NCBI GenBank assembly: GCA_037013685.1
Contig: CM072884.1
Coordinates: 104,583,548-104,647,547, forward strand
DNA: 64,000 nucleotides
From: Acridotheres tristis
Lineage: Eukaryota > Chordata > Aves > Passeriformes > Sturnidae
Direction of reading: 5' to 3'
The position numbers and the translations under genes were made by a program. Below are positions 1 through 11,548 of this stretch, in pieces (the first letter of the stretch is position 1; every line of letters starts with the position of its first letter). A model generated the notes under the pieces. The model saw only the letters and a list, made by a program, of their open reading frames with translations. It ran no database searches and had not been told where the DNA came from.

Positions 1-1179
1 TTCTTAAACATGTATTAATTTCTAAAGTGGATATCAGTTCATTCATGTGTTCCTGTGAATGGAGATTTGCTGGTGTGATTTACAAGTAATTTGAGGAAAT
101 TTTGCAAAAGTAGGAAAATAATGCTCAGACTATAGTGACTAAATAGAGACAGAAAAACAGATTCCCTACAGACATCTTACCTTTGTGAAGAAGCCCTTTT
201 TCTGCCAATTTTTGTTTTGGGGTGCTGTACATTTTGAAAAGCTCTAAATACAAAGTGTACTATCTCAGCTCAGTCAGAAGCAATTGTAATAAATACTTAG
301 TGTAATCAATAAGACACTGTTACTGTTTCTGGGAACTCTTAATCGTCATGTTTCCAGAAACTTAATTAGCAGTTATAAAACTAGAAACCAGACCAAGCTC
401 TGGTTGTATTGTATTGACCTCACTAATTTGGTCTCCTGCTTGAAAAGCAGTTGAACCAGACATGGGATGATGCTTGCTGAGGACTTCAAGATTCCACAGG
501 ATAGAAAATGACACTCTAGTCTCAGTGAAGGTCCTCATAGTCTTCAGAAAAAGCATATAAAATATCTCCTTGATTTGTAAGCTGAGAAAGAGGAATCTAC
601 AGTACATTTTTTAAAAGAGACATGCTGGGAGGCATAACCTTACAAACAATGTGTCCTCTGCTCTAAAACAGAATCAAGTCAGTTATTCTAGAAAATTTTT
701 GCAGAGAAATTGAGTGAGAAAATTCTAGGCTGCCATGTGCTCTTTCCTTCAAAATGAAAAAAAACAAAAAAACAAAAAAAACCAAAAAGCAAGAAACAAA
801 GTAGTCTCTTTATCACTTAACTCTTACCTTTCCTAGAAAAATTGTTCATTTTCCTAATCTGACAAAATTTCTGAAAATGAAATTTAAAATAATGGAGTGT
901 AAAAACAAGTTACATGTTGCCATTAATTGCATACCAAAAATTACATTTGCTTTTAGTGTGAATTACTCTTGAATGAGTAAAACAACCTTAATGTCAAAAA
1001 CAATATTCCCATCACAATATGCAAAAAATTTTCCCTGGCTATGCCACCACAGAACAGAACAAATGCCATTTGCCAGGTTCTTTTATTGATTTTAAACAGA
1101 GCACATCAAGGACAGTGTACAACAGGGGAAGCATAACCTATTACACAGTCATGGATATTGCTAAAGGTTGCTTCATTAC
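1..1179 (-). other. DMD: DMD intron 49, 5' part
   Basis: This is the first 1.2 kb of intron 49 in the transcript sense, directly after the exon 49 donor. It is AT-rich with an A/C-rich run near 747-800. I see no repeat I can name, and no match to exon 50, which must lie below position 1. Confidence 0.9.
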
Positions 1180-1281
1180 CTTTACTGGATGAGTAGCTGG
1201 TTTTTCCTTATATAAATGACACCCTTTAGACAAAACCTCTTCCACATTCGGCTGTTTAGCCTGCACTGCTGCTTCAGTTTC
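1180..1281 (-). CDS. DMD: DMD exon 49 (spectrin-like repeat 19)
   Basis: This 102-bp, phase 0/0 exon of 34 codons begins ETEAAVQAKQP and ends KPATHPVK. About 29 of 34 residues match human exon 49 from memory, the best-conserved of the five. Acceptor ctatttcag and donor gtaatg are canonical. It encodes part of repeat 19, close before hinge 3, which is encoded by exons 50-51 outside the window. One replacement introduces a cysteine (KGCHLY, Gln in human). The exon is symmetric, so losing it alone would not shift the frame. It is too short to appear as a long ORF and was recognised from its residue pattern. Confidence 0.96.
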
Positions 1282-4200
1282 CTGAAATAGACAAACATAG
1301 GCAGTCTAGATTAACCATAGCATAAGCAGTAAGACTGACTTGTCCTAAAACTCCATGGGAAGCTCTAAAACACCAGTAGACAAGCAGACAGTTCAAGCCC
1401 TGGGGTAAATACAAGGACAACGAGGATCTCCAGAAAAATCATAAGCAAAGAGGGATGGAAAAGAGTAATGCTACCAAAATAAACAGTGGTAGGTCACTTC
1501 ATCTTGAAGGCTTCAATAAAATTAATAGAAAGCTAGCACAAACTCATAGATAGAAAGACAGGCATGAGAAATCTCATTTAAGGGGCTCTGCTGTTTTGTC
1601 TGTTTTACACTACCAACTGATGAAAAGTACACTGGTTAACATTTAGTTCATACGTGGCATTAAAACCCTCTAATGAGATGTGACAACAATACTAAGTTTA
1701 GAAAGATTAAACATTTTAAAAGAAGACTGCAATTGTGAGTAAAGTAAACTGCAATTTAGCTAGTAAAAACACTTAGAGAAATTAATCAAAAAGAAAAGCA
1801 CAGCAGTAGTGACAGTTCCTAAAGGTACTGGGAGGCACCTACCATTAGCAAGAACACCCTGCTGAATTAACAACAGCATATTCTCTAGCCATTCCTGTTT
1901 TAATCTGGAAAGGTGTAATCCATCTGCTAACATAAGGAAATTCCAAATAACCTCTCCCAACATACAGCAGCTTCATTTTGTCAGGTAGTGACCAAATAAA
2001 TAATGAGCAAAACTCTACAATTAAGACAAAAACTCAAACCAACGAACCAAAACTAACAAAAATCCAAACCCATTGAAAATTGTAAAAGAAAAGATAAACT
2101 ACATCTGGAGTTGCAAGATTAATGGTTTATTTATTTTTTTTTCTAGTAATATAAGTGAAATAATGCCTGAATTATCAAAATGAATTGGTTGGGGTGTTTT
2201 TGTTTTCCTCTCTCTTCACCCACCTACTACATAGGTTGATTATCTTGTCCTAATCAGTATTGCTGACTACCCACTGACTCTCCAATTTTCTTAATTTTCT
2301 GTCCACATTCTCAGTTATCATAAACGTGCCAGCAGACAAGGTTATGTGCCAGGTATGTCACTATCTGAGCTAACACATCATTTTATTAGTGAAAATCTGC
2401 TGTTCTTTTTACTCGAATAAACCTGCTGAAATCTATGTCATCTTAAGTCCCAAAAAAGGAGCCATTTTGTTCCTTTGTTCAAGCTCAACATATAATGTCT
2501 ACACTGCTCCCTGAAACTTTACTTGCAAAACTTTATGGTCAACCACTAAAAATAAAGGCTTAGCAAATTCAATATCATCTTTCATTTTTCTTTTTAAATA
2601 CTATTGATACACTATTGGTAACAACAAATGAATTGAATTAAGCTTTGTCTGATTTCTTGCAATTATGTTTGAAACATTTCATTCTTTTTATTATGTTTTT
2701 CAATGTTAATGAAATATAACTGTAAGAATTCATAGAGAATGAGCATTGAAAAGCAATACACAGCAAAATTGGGATATTGAGGGAGATAAGAGTTTGTTAA
2801 CCTTTTGATAAAACCCTCATTAAAGTCTTATTTTCTTTCTGTTTCAATACTATGCTAACTTTCTACTTCCCAACTCAGCAGAAAATAAAAAAAAATAATC
2901 AAGGAGTGCAAATGAAGAGGTAGTTTTCTCCCTATCTTAATGAAAGCTGGCATTTTAATAATTGTTATTTAGGTCTTGTTACATGGTTTGTTTTGGGGTT
3001 CTTGGGGTTTTTTCCTAAACTAAGCCATCTGCAGTATATGGCCAATATTTTCTGTTGTGTTATTCTACGTCTCAAATACTCATCTTTTCATGACAGCATC
3101 AGTTATCATGATAAATTCTGTAGCAGGAAAATAACATTACAACTGCCTATGGAGTCCAAGAATACCAAGAACACTGTGGATGTGTCTATGCTGAGGGTTT
3201 AACCTGCAGCCCGAATGTGCCTTTGAAGTGGATTTCTCAATCCTCCCCCCTCACTGGACTTTGTTTTCCACCATGGACATAATTTTCCTTCAGGCTGTAA
3301 CCAATGTGGACGGTGTAATGCATTGAATTGTTAAATCACTGATTCGTTCTGCTCTACAGTTTTCTGGAGTTACATGAAGCACCCTTATGTAATCTGATCT
3401 TTCAAATTCAGTGGCCTTGACCTAAACCAAAATGCATTGTGCAATGCAGCATAATGATTTCTTTGAGATATATATGGCAATAAGAATAGTGGTAAGAATA
3501 CAGAGGAAGAAGAGGTTCTCAATATTTTGGCATTCATTTGGACAGTGCTGAAATTACCAGGTATCTGTCAGAGCAGCAAATACTTTGATTGTTGCCCACT
3601 AATCTCAATATCAATTAAAAACATTACAAAATTATTTTAAATAAGTGCACATCTGACATGAAATTGTTGTAATAATTTTGAGGGAGCTCTTTGCCCAGTT
3701 CTTTGCTTGATGGGATAGCCCCTTGATGAATCCTGCTCAGTGAACAAGTTTCCAGCAATTTCAAATCCATTTGCTAGGTGACACCCTATAAATAAGGTTG
3801 ACAGGCAAGATAGTAGTTACAGGATTCTACTCCATCATTTAATTCCCTAAGAGAAGAAAATGGTAATGACCACAATATAGTCTCTGATGGTCTGTGCACA
3901 GTTATTATCTAGGCTGTGCAGGATCCAGGAGAAGAGCATATTCCTAGAGCAGAGCCTGACCTCTAATCATCATCAAACAGGACAGGCTACTGCTAAAGCT
4001 AATAGGAATTGTAGATGCTCATTTCCATTACTTTTTAGAGAATACCAAAGTCATATTTATTTTAAAGTCCTGATCAAGTCCTCATTCACACTCTCTTTGC
4101 TTGCTGTGGGAGGATGCAGAGCTGTCTGTGGGAGACAGAGCTGACTGCTGGAATTGCACAATTTATGAACTGCCTGAGAAAGCAATCTTAGTGCTGCTTC

Positions 4201-4915
4201 TGCTCTGGGTGATGAATATGCTAATTAAACTTTTCACACATATGGCAAATTAAAATACATCATCACTGGAAACTGCTGTTTTTCAAACATGTATAAACAA
4301 GAATCAGAGGCTACCTTTCTTCCATGACGCACAATCTATGATTTTACAGTGGTGTTAAAGTAGTGCATCCAAACTGATGAAAGCCTGCTGCTGAATAAGC
4401 CACAGTGGCTTCTGCATTTCCAACAACATGCCAATTCAACCTGCTGAACAAAGTTACAGGCTGAAAAAGTGGCAAGGACTTGTCTACAGTCCCATCTGGA
4501 CTATGAAAATCTATTGATATAGCTCAGAACTCAGAAGATTCATATTCCCTAGCTGAAACCAATATATTGACTAAACCTCTGGTGCATATGCCAATGGAAG
4601 ATAAAGTTTGATGGCTTGGCATATGTTATTTCAAGAGATGGAAACTATCCTAGCAGACACAGACAGGCTGTTTGACATATGCTGCACATATATTAGGAGG
4701 CCCAGTCAACTACTTATAAACATATCAGCAGCATTTTTGACTGAGTATTGGTCTATATTAAGAATCACAAGCACTGATTCACCTTCTCTGGTAACACTTC
4801 TGGGGTGAAATTCCCCATGAGCTTACATGCTTTGGACATACTCTGCAGGGACAGAAGAAGCTCAGGGTAATTAAACCTGTGTCTTCATGGTGATATACAA
4901 TGTAAAAATGGAATG

Positions 4916-5584
4916 TGTTGTGTTATGTTGTTTAATGTTAATTTTTCTTCTGTGTTGATGGTTCATCCCAGTTTCTTTCCCCTAAGTTAAGTACACAATG
5001 GTTTTTCCCTTTCCCACCCTTGTCCTAGTCAGTCATCCTAAACCCCTCCCCTTTATCTGGAACCTTCCCTGTCCCTCACCCTAAACCCTGCCCCACGGGA
5101 TGTCAATCCTTTGTAGCCCCTCCCTTTGTTCTAGAAGTTTCTATGTCAAGCATTCCCTCTTGTATCCATGATTGGTTATATTGCATGTATCCCCACCCTC
5201 GGTTTACCTTATTGGTTCAATGTACCCCTTTCCCCACCTTCTGTACCTGCCCCCATTAACCATTATTGGCCAGAGTTCTGTGCCTTCCCCTCGCTCCTCC
5301 CCCGTGCTTAAGCCTGTGTAGACCCCTTTAAACCGCCTTTTGCGGTTCCTCCCCAGAAGCTTCGGACTTGTTACCTTTTCCTTCAATAAATCCCTTCCCC
5401 CAGAACCGTGAAAGGTCTCTCCTGCGACTCTTTATCCCTCCCAGACGACTCGCCCAGGCGTAGCTGTTGCTACACCCCTTCTGCGGCTCCCAGAGAGGTG
5501 CTGGGGAGGGGCCTCTCACTGACGCAGCTTCCCGGAGCTAGCCGGTAGCCCAGGTGAGGTGGGCACTGGGCGGAAGAAACGTCA
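4916..5584 (+). mobile_element. Solo LTR with perfect 6-bp target duplication (669 bp)
   Basis: The element begins TGTTGTG and ends ACGTCA and is flanked by identical GGAATG duplications at 4910-4915 and 5585-5590. Inside are three ATTGG (inverted CCAAT) boxes, a TTTAAA box near 5326, a perfect 6-bp stem-loop AACCGC/GCGGTT at 5331-5347, and the polyadenylation signal AATAAA at 5385-5390. The order TATA-like box, signal, then about 190 bp of GC-rich U5 fixes the orientation as plus, antisense to DMD. Retained CpGs and the intact duplication suggest a comparatively recent insertion. A 6-bp duplication is usual for class II (ERVK-like) avian retroviruses. No internal retroviral sequence adjoins it, so it is a recombined solo LTR. 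Open frames inside are by-products of GC content. Confidence 0.88.
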
Positions 5585-6001
5585 GGAATGCTAATTACAA
5601 CCTTCAAATTAAAAATAATAACTTTTAAATTAATAAGGTGAGTTTTTTAAAAACCTCGTTTCAAGTTGTTTCATATCCTCTTTTTAGCAAGACAGTATGT
5701 TAAATGAAAATTAAAGAAGAAAATTTATTCACAGGAAAAGAGAAGTACTGAGCAATTTCCTTTTACTGATCAAGACAAGGCAGCGATGTGTAACAAGCAA
5801 ATACAATAAATCTAAAATCTAAAACTCTTTGGATGCTTTTAATTTCAAACAAACTTTTATGAAATAGCCAGATAAAAATCTCCATATATATTTAACTTGA
5901 CCATGGAAAACTACATTTAAATACGTTTTTCTTGTCATTTAGATATTGAAGAGAGTAACTTGTAATGAGAATTCTGAGAGGTGGATTGTCTTATTCGTGC
6001 A

Positions 6002-6049
6002 CATAGAATCATTAAGGTTGGAAAATACCTCCACAATCAAGTCCAATCT
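6002..6049 (-). mobile_element. CR1 LINE, 3' terminal piece (left of the LTR)
   Basis: Reads as the reverse complement of the CR1 terminal sequence, starting CATAGAATCATTAAGGTTGG at the outer end. It continues at 6536 after removal of the inserted LTR. Same strand as DMD. Confidence 0.85.
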
Positions 6050-6054
6050 TTTGA

Positions 6055-6535
6055 TGACTAAAGCTTTTTAGCTTTTTTATTTATTTGTAGCTTTTTAGAT
6101 TAATATCTAGTTTTATAGTTTCTAGAACTTTCTTACACTTTTTCGTACTTTAGAACAATAGCTAACTCTTTCTAACACATTATGTCACACTCTTGAAATT
6201 CTGTTTAGTCTTATTTTCAAGAAAAGAATTTCTAACAAGATCATCTTGTTTTGCATGAGCATAAGAGAGACAAAACAAGAACCCCCTGGAGATATTCCAA
6301 GGTGCCCAAGGGTGGGTCACCAGGGAAACTGTTTTCTTATTGGGTGTACCTGCTAGATATACTAATTAACTAACCGTTTAAAAAGTGTAGAAATCCTATA
6401 TTGCTTGTGTACATAGCTGTATTTGTGCACCTGAAAGCTTTCATTAAAGAACTGCTCTTTATATTAGCACCTTAACATTGTTTGGAGAAACCTTAACGTT
6501 GTTTGGAGAAACCTTTCTTCTGATTCCAGGCAACA
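6055..6535 (+). mobile_element. Solo LTR inserted into a CR1 (481 bp)
   Basis: The interval begins TGACTAAAG and ends GGCAACA, and it splits a CR1 that reads continuously when the interval is removed. Flanks are TTTTGA (6049-6054) and CTTTGA (6536-6541), a 6-bp duplication with one mismatch. ATTAAA at about 6443 is followed by a roughly 90-bp tail that contains two 21-bp tandem copies (6471-6512; CCTTAACATTG... and CCTTAACGTTG...). A plus orientation is favoured by this signal and by the GATTCCAGGCAACA-type end; an AAATAAA on the other strand near 6075 makes orientation slightly less certain. No retroviral genes adjoin it. Confidence 0.8.
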
Positions 6536-7344
6536 CTTTGACCAAACACCACCTTGTCAGCTAAACCATAGCATGAACTGCTTGGAGCTTGAACATCTTG
6601 AACACTTCCAGAATGGTGACTCCACTGCTTCCCCAGGCAGCATATTCATCCCTGACCATCCTTTCAGTGCAAGAATTCTTCCTGATGTCCAACCTGAACC
6701 TCCCCTGGCTCAGCTTGAGACCATTTCCTCTTGTTCTGCCACTGCTTGCCTGGGAGAAGAGACAGACCCTTATGTGGCTACAACCTCCTTTCAGGTTTGA
6801 GAGAGTGATAAGATCTTCCCAGGCTAAACCCTGGAGAAAAGTTCCCTCAGCTGCTCCTCATCACACTTGTGCTCCAGACCCTCCCCAGCTCCATTGCCCT
6901 TCTCTGGACTCACTCCAGCCCCTCAATGCCTCTCTTGTAGTGAGGTGCCCAAAACTGCACACAGGGTTTGAGATGTGGCCTCACCAGTGCTGAGCACAGG
7001 GGGACAATCCCTGCCCTGGTCCTGCTGCCACACTATTGCTGATCCAGGCCAGGTGCCATTGGCCTTCCTGGCCCCCTGGGCACACCTGGCTCATGCTCAG
7101 CTGCTGTTGACCAGCACCCCCAGGTCCCTTCCCCCCAGACATCTTTCCAGCCACTCTTCCTCCAGCCTGTAGCTCTGCCTGGGGTTGTTGTGACCCCAGT
7201 GCAGGACCCAGCATTTGGCCTTGTTGAAGCTCTGGCCTCAGCCCATCGCTCCAGCATGTCCAGATCCCTCTGCAGAGCCTCCCTGCCTTCCAGCAGACCA
7301 ACACTCCTGCCCAACTCAGTGTGGTCTGCAAACATTTCCTCCTT
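6536..7344 (-). mobile_element. CR1 LINE, 3' UTR and decayed end of ORF2
   Basis: This is the main body of the same CR1. In the minus frame starting at 7383, residues FADH-TELGRSVGLLEG (7332 downward) and LERWAEA match the C-terminal part of CR1 ORF2 after the reverse-transcriptase catalytic box. The usual FADD motif reads FADH, and the frame breaks soon after WAEA. The element is therefore inactive. Open frames on the plus strand over this interval are shadows. Confidence 0.85.
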
Positions 7345-7720
7345 AGATAAGTGAATCTTTCTCCAAGAGGGCTGGTGCTGCATAAACTACCCTATGATCA
7401 AAAAGGCCAACATTTCCTCAGTGACAACAATCTTTAAGCCATGTAGTGATCAGGTGGGTTCTCCTGAACCTTTCAGCATTCTTCCCTGCTACCAAAGAGA
7501 TTGAGGAAAACCACCTCTGCTCCTGTCCCTTCCGTCATCCCCGGGCCCTGAAGTCCTTTTTGATTGCTATAGAATTTCTTGTCACTGCTGAACCAAAAAT
7601 GGGTAGTAATCAGAGTCCAGGGAGTCTTCTTAATCACATTTCTCTTTTCTAGACCTCAGGGAGGCAAAAGACTTCTCTGTGGAATGGATCCAGGGCCCTC
7701 AATTCCCCTTGGAAGGCATC
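7345..7720 (-). mobile_element. CR1 ORF1 (esterase-domain) remnant joined to the ORF2 end
   Basis: On the minus strand this reads, with stops, TTWLKDCCH, then GLFDHRVVYAAPALLEKD, then in a neighbouring frame IHLS (7356-7345). It resembles the C-terminal block of the SGNH-esterase domain in CR1 ORF1 (pattern NTWL...GFFDHG.VY..PGLL..DGVHLS). The left edge abuts the ORF2 box at 7333-7344, although in an intact CR1 these parts lie kilobases apart. The right edge near 7720 is approximate. It could be an internally deleted element or two adjacent CR1 insertions in the same orientation. Confidence 0.65.
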
Positions 7721-10602
7721 ACCTACAACAACAAATACCCTTCTTTATTAAGAGTTGTAAATGTGAAATTCCAGCAAAAATTCACACCTATCTTTAAAGT
7801 TACTATTCCCACACATTAAGGAAAGAGTTATAAATAAGAGGTGAGGTTCTGAGTGCCTCATTTTTAACTCACATGCAAAAAAAAAAAAAAAAAGGGTGCA
7901 GTAGAAGATAGTAGATAGAATTCTAATTCTAAAACAGTGATGTCATTTTTCTTTTGACTCAGCTCTGCATATTCCCCTTCATGGAGCAGGATAACAAGAT
8001 AAACCACCACAAAGAAGAATAGTCAGAGGAGACTTAATTAAAGTACATCAAAGTTCAGCCACATCACAGTAAGCATCAGATCTTGATGGCAGGTCAGGTA
8101 GTACAGTCAACAGCATCCTTGGGAGTCGCTTTAGATATTTATATAATATTATTAGAATACATCCAAGATATGCTATAAAAAGTTCTGTGGCCATCTTGAG
8201 TTGAAACCTAATCCACTGGGGGGAAAATGTAGTTGCCAGTTTTTAAACTTTCTGAATAAAGACTTTAATTAATTTGGATAAAATTCAAGGAAAGGAAATC
8301 TTTCACTGTTCTTTTTTACGTAACAGATTGAAAGGTTTGATAACTTTCTGAATATTTTACTTATTTCTATATAGAAATAAAATCCTCTGTGAGCATCTGA
8401 ATTACAGAATTTAAATAAACCTTCCTGTCTTAGGGATTTATGAAAAATAATACAAAATAACCCCTGAAGTAATTCAATTTAAAGAGCATTCCATTAGTGG
8501 CCTATGTCAAAGTAGCATAAAATTAGTTTATCACTAAAATTATTCTGTAAGTAGTGGACAAAGAGTTTTATGTACCTGCTTCTAAAAATGTCATTTTAAT
8601 GATTAAATAAAATAATATTTCTTTCCCCTATTACATTAACTGACTGATCTTTTAAGTGTGTGAGAATAAAATTTGATCCCAAGCCCATGTTAGAAGCTAT
8701 CTTAATGCGGAAAAAAATACTGTGAGATATATTCAGCTTTTTAGAATAAAGTACGCAAAAAAAGATCTGATTTTAACAAGAGTCTAGAATATTGATACAA
8801 CTATAAGTCCTGACCTATGTGTAAAATTTTTGAAATATTGTAGAGAGGCAAAAATCCTTACACAGAAAAGACCAGTACATGAAGGATTTCTTTCTTATAA
8901 AAGTGTAATTTCAGTGTTCATAATTAGTTTGTAAACCTACGAGTGCAGCTTTTGTATAGTTTGTAAAATATGCTGAGATAATGTCTTTTAAAACTTGGTG
9001 TGTTTCTCATCATTCTGTTCTCTGCAATATGTCTTATTCCTAGTTCTAGGAAACGGAAGGAAAGAAAAGAACAAGGAAATCCTCCACAAAGAAATGGAAC
9101 TAAGAAGATCCCAAAATTCAAGCCAAGCACCTGAAGTTGCAAACCCTACCACTCTGCAGAGTGAAATGTTTTATCCAAAGCATGTTTTTCCGCTGGTTAT
9201 CAGAAATTTGTGAGCTTCTTCTGTACTTCTAGAGGAGATGAAATATAGCAATTTTTCCCCACACAGAAAAATCACTATCTATCCATTGCAGCTGTCTGTC
9301 CTGAAAAGGAAATTTCCTGGAGGTATTGAAGATAGATGAAATTATTAGCTGTAAAGACATGACCTGCAGATACAGTATATGAAAAGAAGTTGGCTATGGT
9401 GGTCATATAACGATAAAGCACAATTAATCATCCAGCTGGACTGCAAAGAGGTGCAGTCAGAAGAACTGAGGTTGGATGTGATTCAGAATATTTTATTTTG
9501 AGACTGGGTAGGATGTAGGATGAAATAGCTGCTCCTGATACACCAAAACTGCAGATCATCTCTTATTTCCAGTGCATAATAAAAAAGAGATAATAACAAA
9601 CCCAAGAGAACTGACAGAGAAACAGGAAATTTGGCAGAAAAACAAAATGAGAAATTCGTGCAAGAAAACAAGGGAAGTCACCATAATTTTGCTAGCTCTC
9701 TCTTAGTAGTCTGTGTTCTTAGATGTTAAAGAATTGCAGCTTTGGAGGATGAAAAGTTATTTAGATTGACACAGTAGCAGATACGGGGCACACCACAAGC
9801 CCTTTGACTGGCAAGTGAAATTTGGTAGTAATTAAAAAAATACTGAGCCATGAAAATTATTTAGTTCTTCGTGCTAACGGGAAAGAGAAATCAGAATTTA
9901 TTCTCTCTTATTGCACAAATAAGGAAGTTTTATTCAATAAACTGCTTTAAAAATAACTTGTGCAGGAAGCATTGTCATATTTATTTATTTTACCATCAAA
10001 TTCTTGGTTGCTTATTATTCTCTTTCTTAGTCAGGGCTTATCTGCAAATTTTCATTCTCTTTTCAAGTTTAGTAAAATAATCACTTTCAGAGGAGTTTCT
10101 GGCTATGAAAAGGAATTAAAAAAAAAATCAAAATCTCTTACTGGTCTAGCAGTGGTTTGCAGATTATAACATGTTTTTAAATATGCCCATCTTCCACTAT
10201 TAGTCTTCCATAAATAAATTTAAAAGAATGTGCATGAGGATGTATTTCTACCATTTATCTTCCAACAGTCTCACTGGCAAAGACTGCTCCAGTACATTAC
10301 TTCAAAAGCAGAAGTGGAGGTAGATTTTAGTAAATAGAATTTATGTTTTGACAGTATGGAAAGAATGCTGTTGGCTCATTTTCAACTGCCTGGTTTGCAA
10401 ATGAAAATTGAGAAGTTACATCCACACTCTGAGTGATGGCACCTTTTGTTTTAATTTCTATAAATAAGCATATTGTCAGATGTTGATCATTTTAGAACTG
10501 CAATCTCTGATTTCATCCAGAAAAAAAGAAAATTCTTATTATAAACAATGAAAATAACTAGTAAGCAAATGCTATTCAGCAGGGCTGAGGTTTACATGGA
10601 TG

Positions 10603-11212
10603 TGTTGAGCATAGCTGGGATGAATCTAGCTTTCCTCACAGCAGCCTGGATGGCACTATGTTTTGCATTTACAATGAAAACAGTGTTGATAACACAGGCA
10701 TCTTGTCGCTACTGCTGAGTAACACTGACACAAACTCAAAGCCTCCTCTGTTTCTCATGCTGCTCCACCAGCAAACAGGCTGGAGGTGCACAACGAACTG
10801 GGAGGGGACACAGTGGCAATAGCTGACCCCAACTGACCAAAGGGATATCCCAGAACACAGGACCTAATGCTTAGCAATAAAAGCTGTGGGGAAGGATGAA
10901 AGGGAAGCCTCTGGAGTAAAAGACCTTGTTTTTCCAGGTAACTGTTACTCGTGAAGGAGCCCAGCTTTCCTGGAAATGATTGAACACCTGCTTGCCCTTG
11001 GGAACTGGTGAATTAATTCCTTCTTTGCTTTGCTTGCATGGGCAGGTTTGTTTTACCTGTTAAACTGTCCTTATCTCGACCCACCAGTTTTCTCATCTTT
11101 GCTCTTATGGTTCTTTTACCCATCCCAGTGGGAAGGTAGGGATGGGGTGGGGGCAGGTGCTGAGCAAGCAGCTGTGTGGGGCTGAGCCTCCTGCTATCAT
11201 TAACCCACAACA
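10603..11212 (+). mobile_element. Older LTR, ERVL-like avian family
   Basis: The ends form a short inverted repeat, TGTTG at the left and CAACA at the right. The body resembles an avian ERVL-type LTR family that I recognise. It has a segment around 10740-10830 with CCACCAGCAAACAGGCTGGAGG, an AATAAAAGCTG box at 10876 where family members usually have TATAAA, and a TTAAACTGTCCTTATCTCGACC end region at about 11059. Orientation is plus, antisense to DMD. I could find no target duplication, so it is probably old. Family naming would need a repeat-library search. Confidence 0.72.
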
Positions 11213-11505
11213 ACTGTTTAGAAAGTATTCCCACCTGCCCTGATAAGCATCTTGAAATGCAAAATTTTTCCAATGAAATGCATTGACTGTCTTTATAAGA
11301 GCATCTCACAAGAATTAAGCTTTACAGCACTATACCCAATGTCAAATCTGCATTTACTTGGAAGTTTAACACAAAATCTGCAATAGGACTGAGCAATTTC
11401 CACATTATCATTAATTTTAGTGTGAGAAAGAACTAAGATCACTTAAGGCATACATTTTTATTTTTACTTAAATCAGCAAGTAAATATCAAACCAATTTTT
11501 GCTCA

Positions 11506-11548
11506 AATATCAGCCAAAATAATATCAGCCAAAATAATATCAGCCAAA
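11506..11548. repeat. 15-bp unit repeated about three times
   Basis: AATATCAGCCAAAAT occurs in near-perfect tandem at 11506, 11521 and 11536. Confidence 0.92.

Noticed and set aside
1..1179. DMD exon 50
   Set aside because: Looked for its KLEDLSSEW-type residues on the minus strand and found none; it should lie beyond the window.
6589..6993. 134-codon plus-strand frame
   Set aside because: Antisense to the CR1 3' UTR and ORF2 end; it is a shadow of the repeat.
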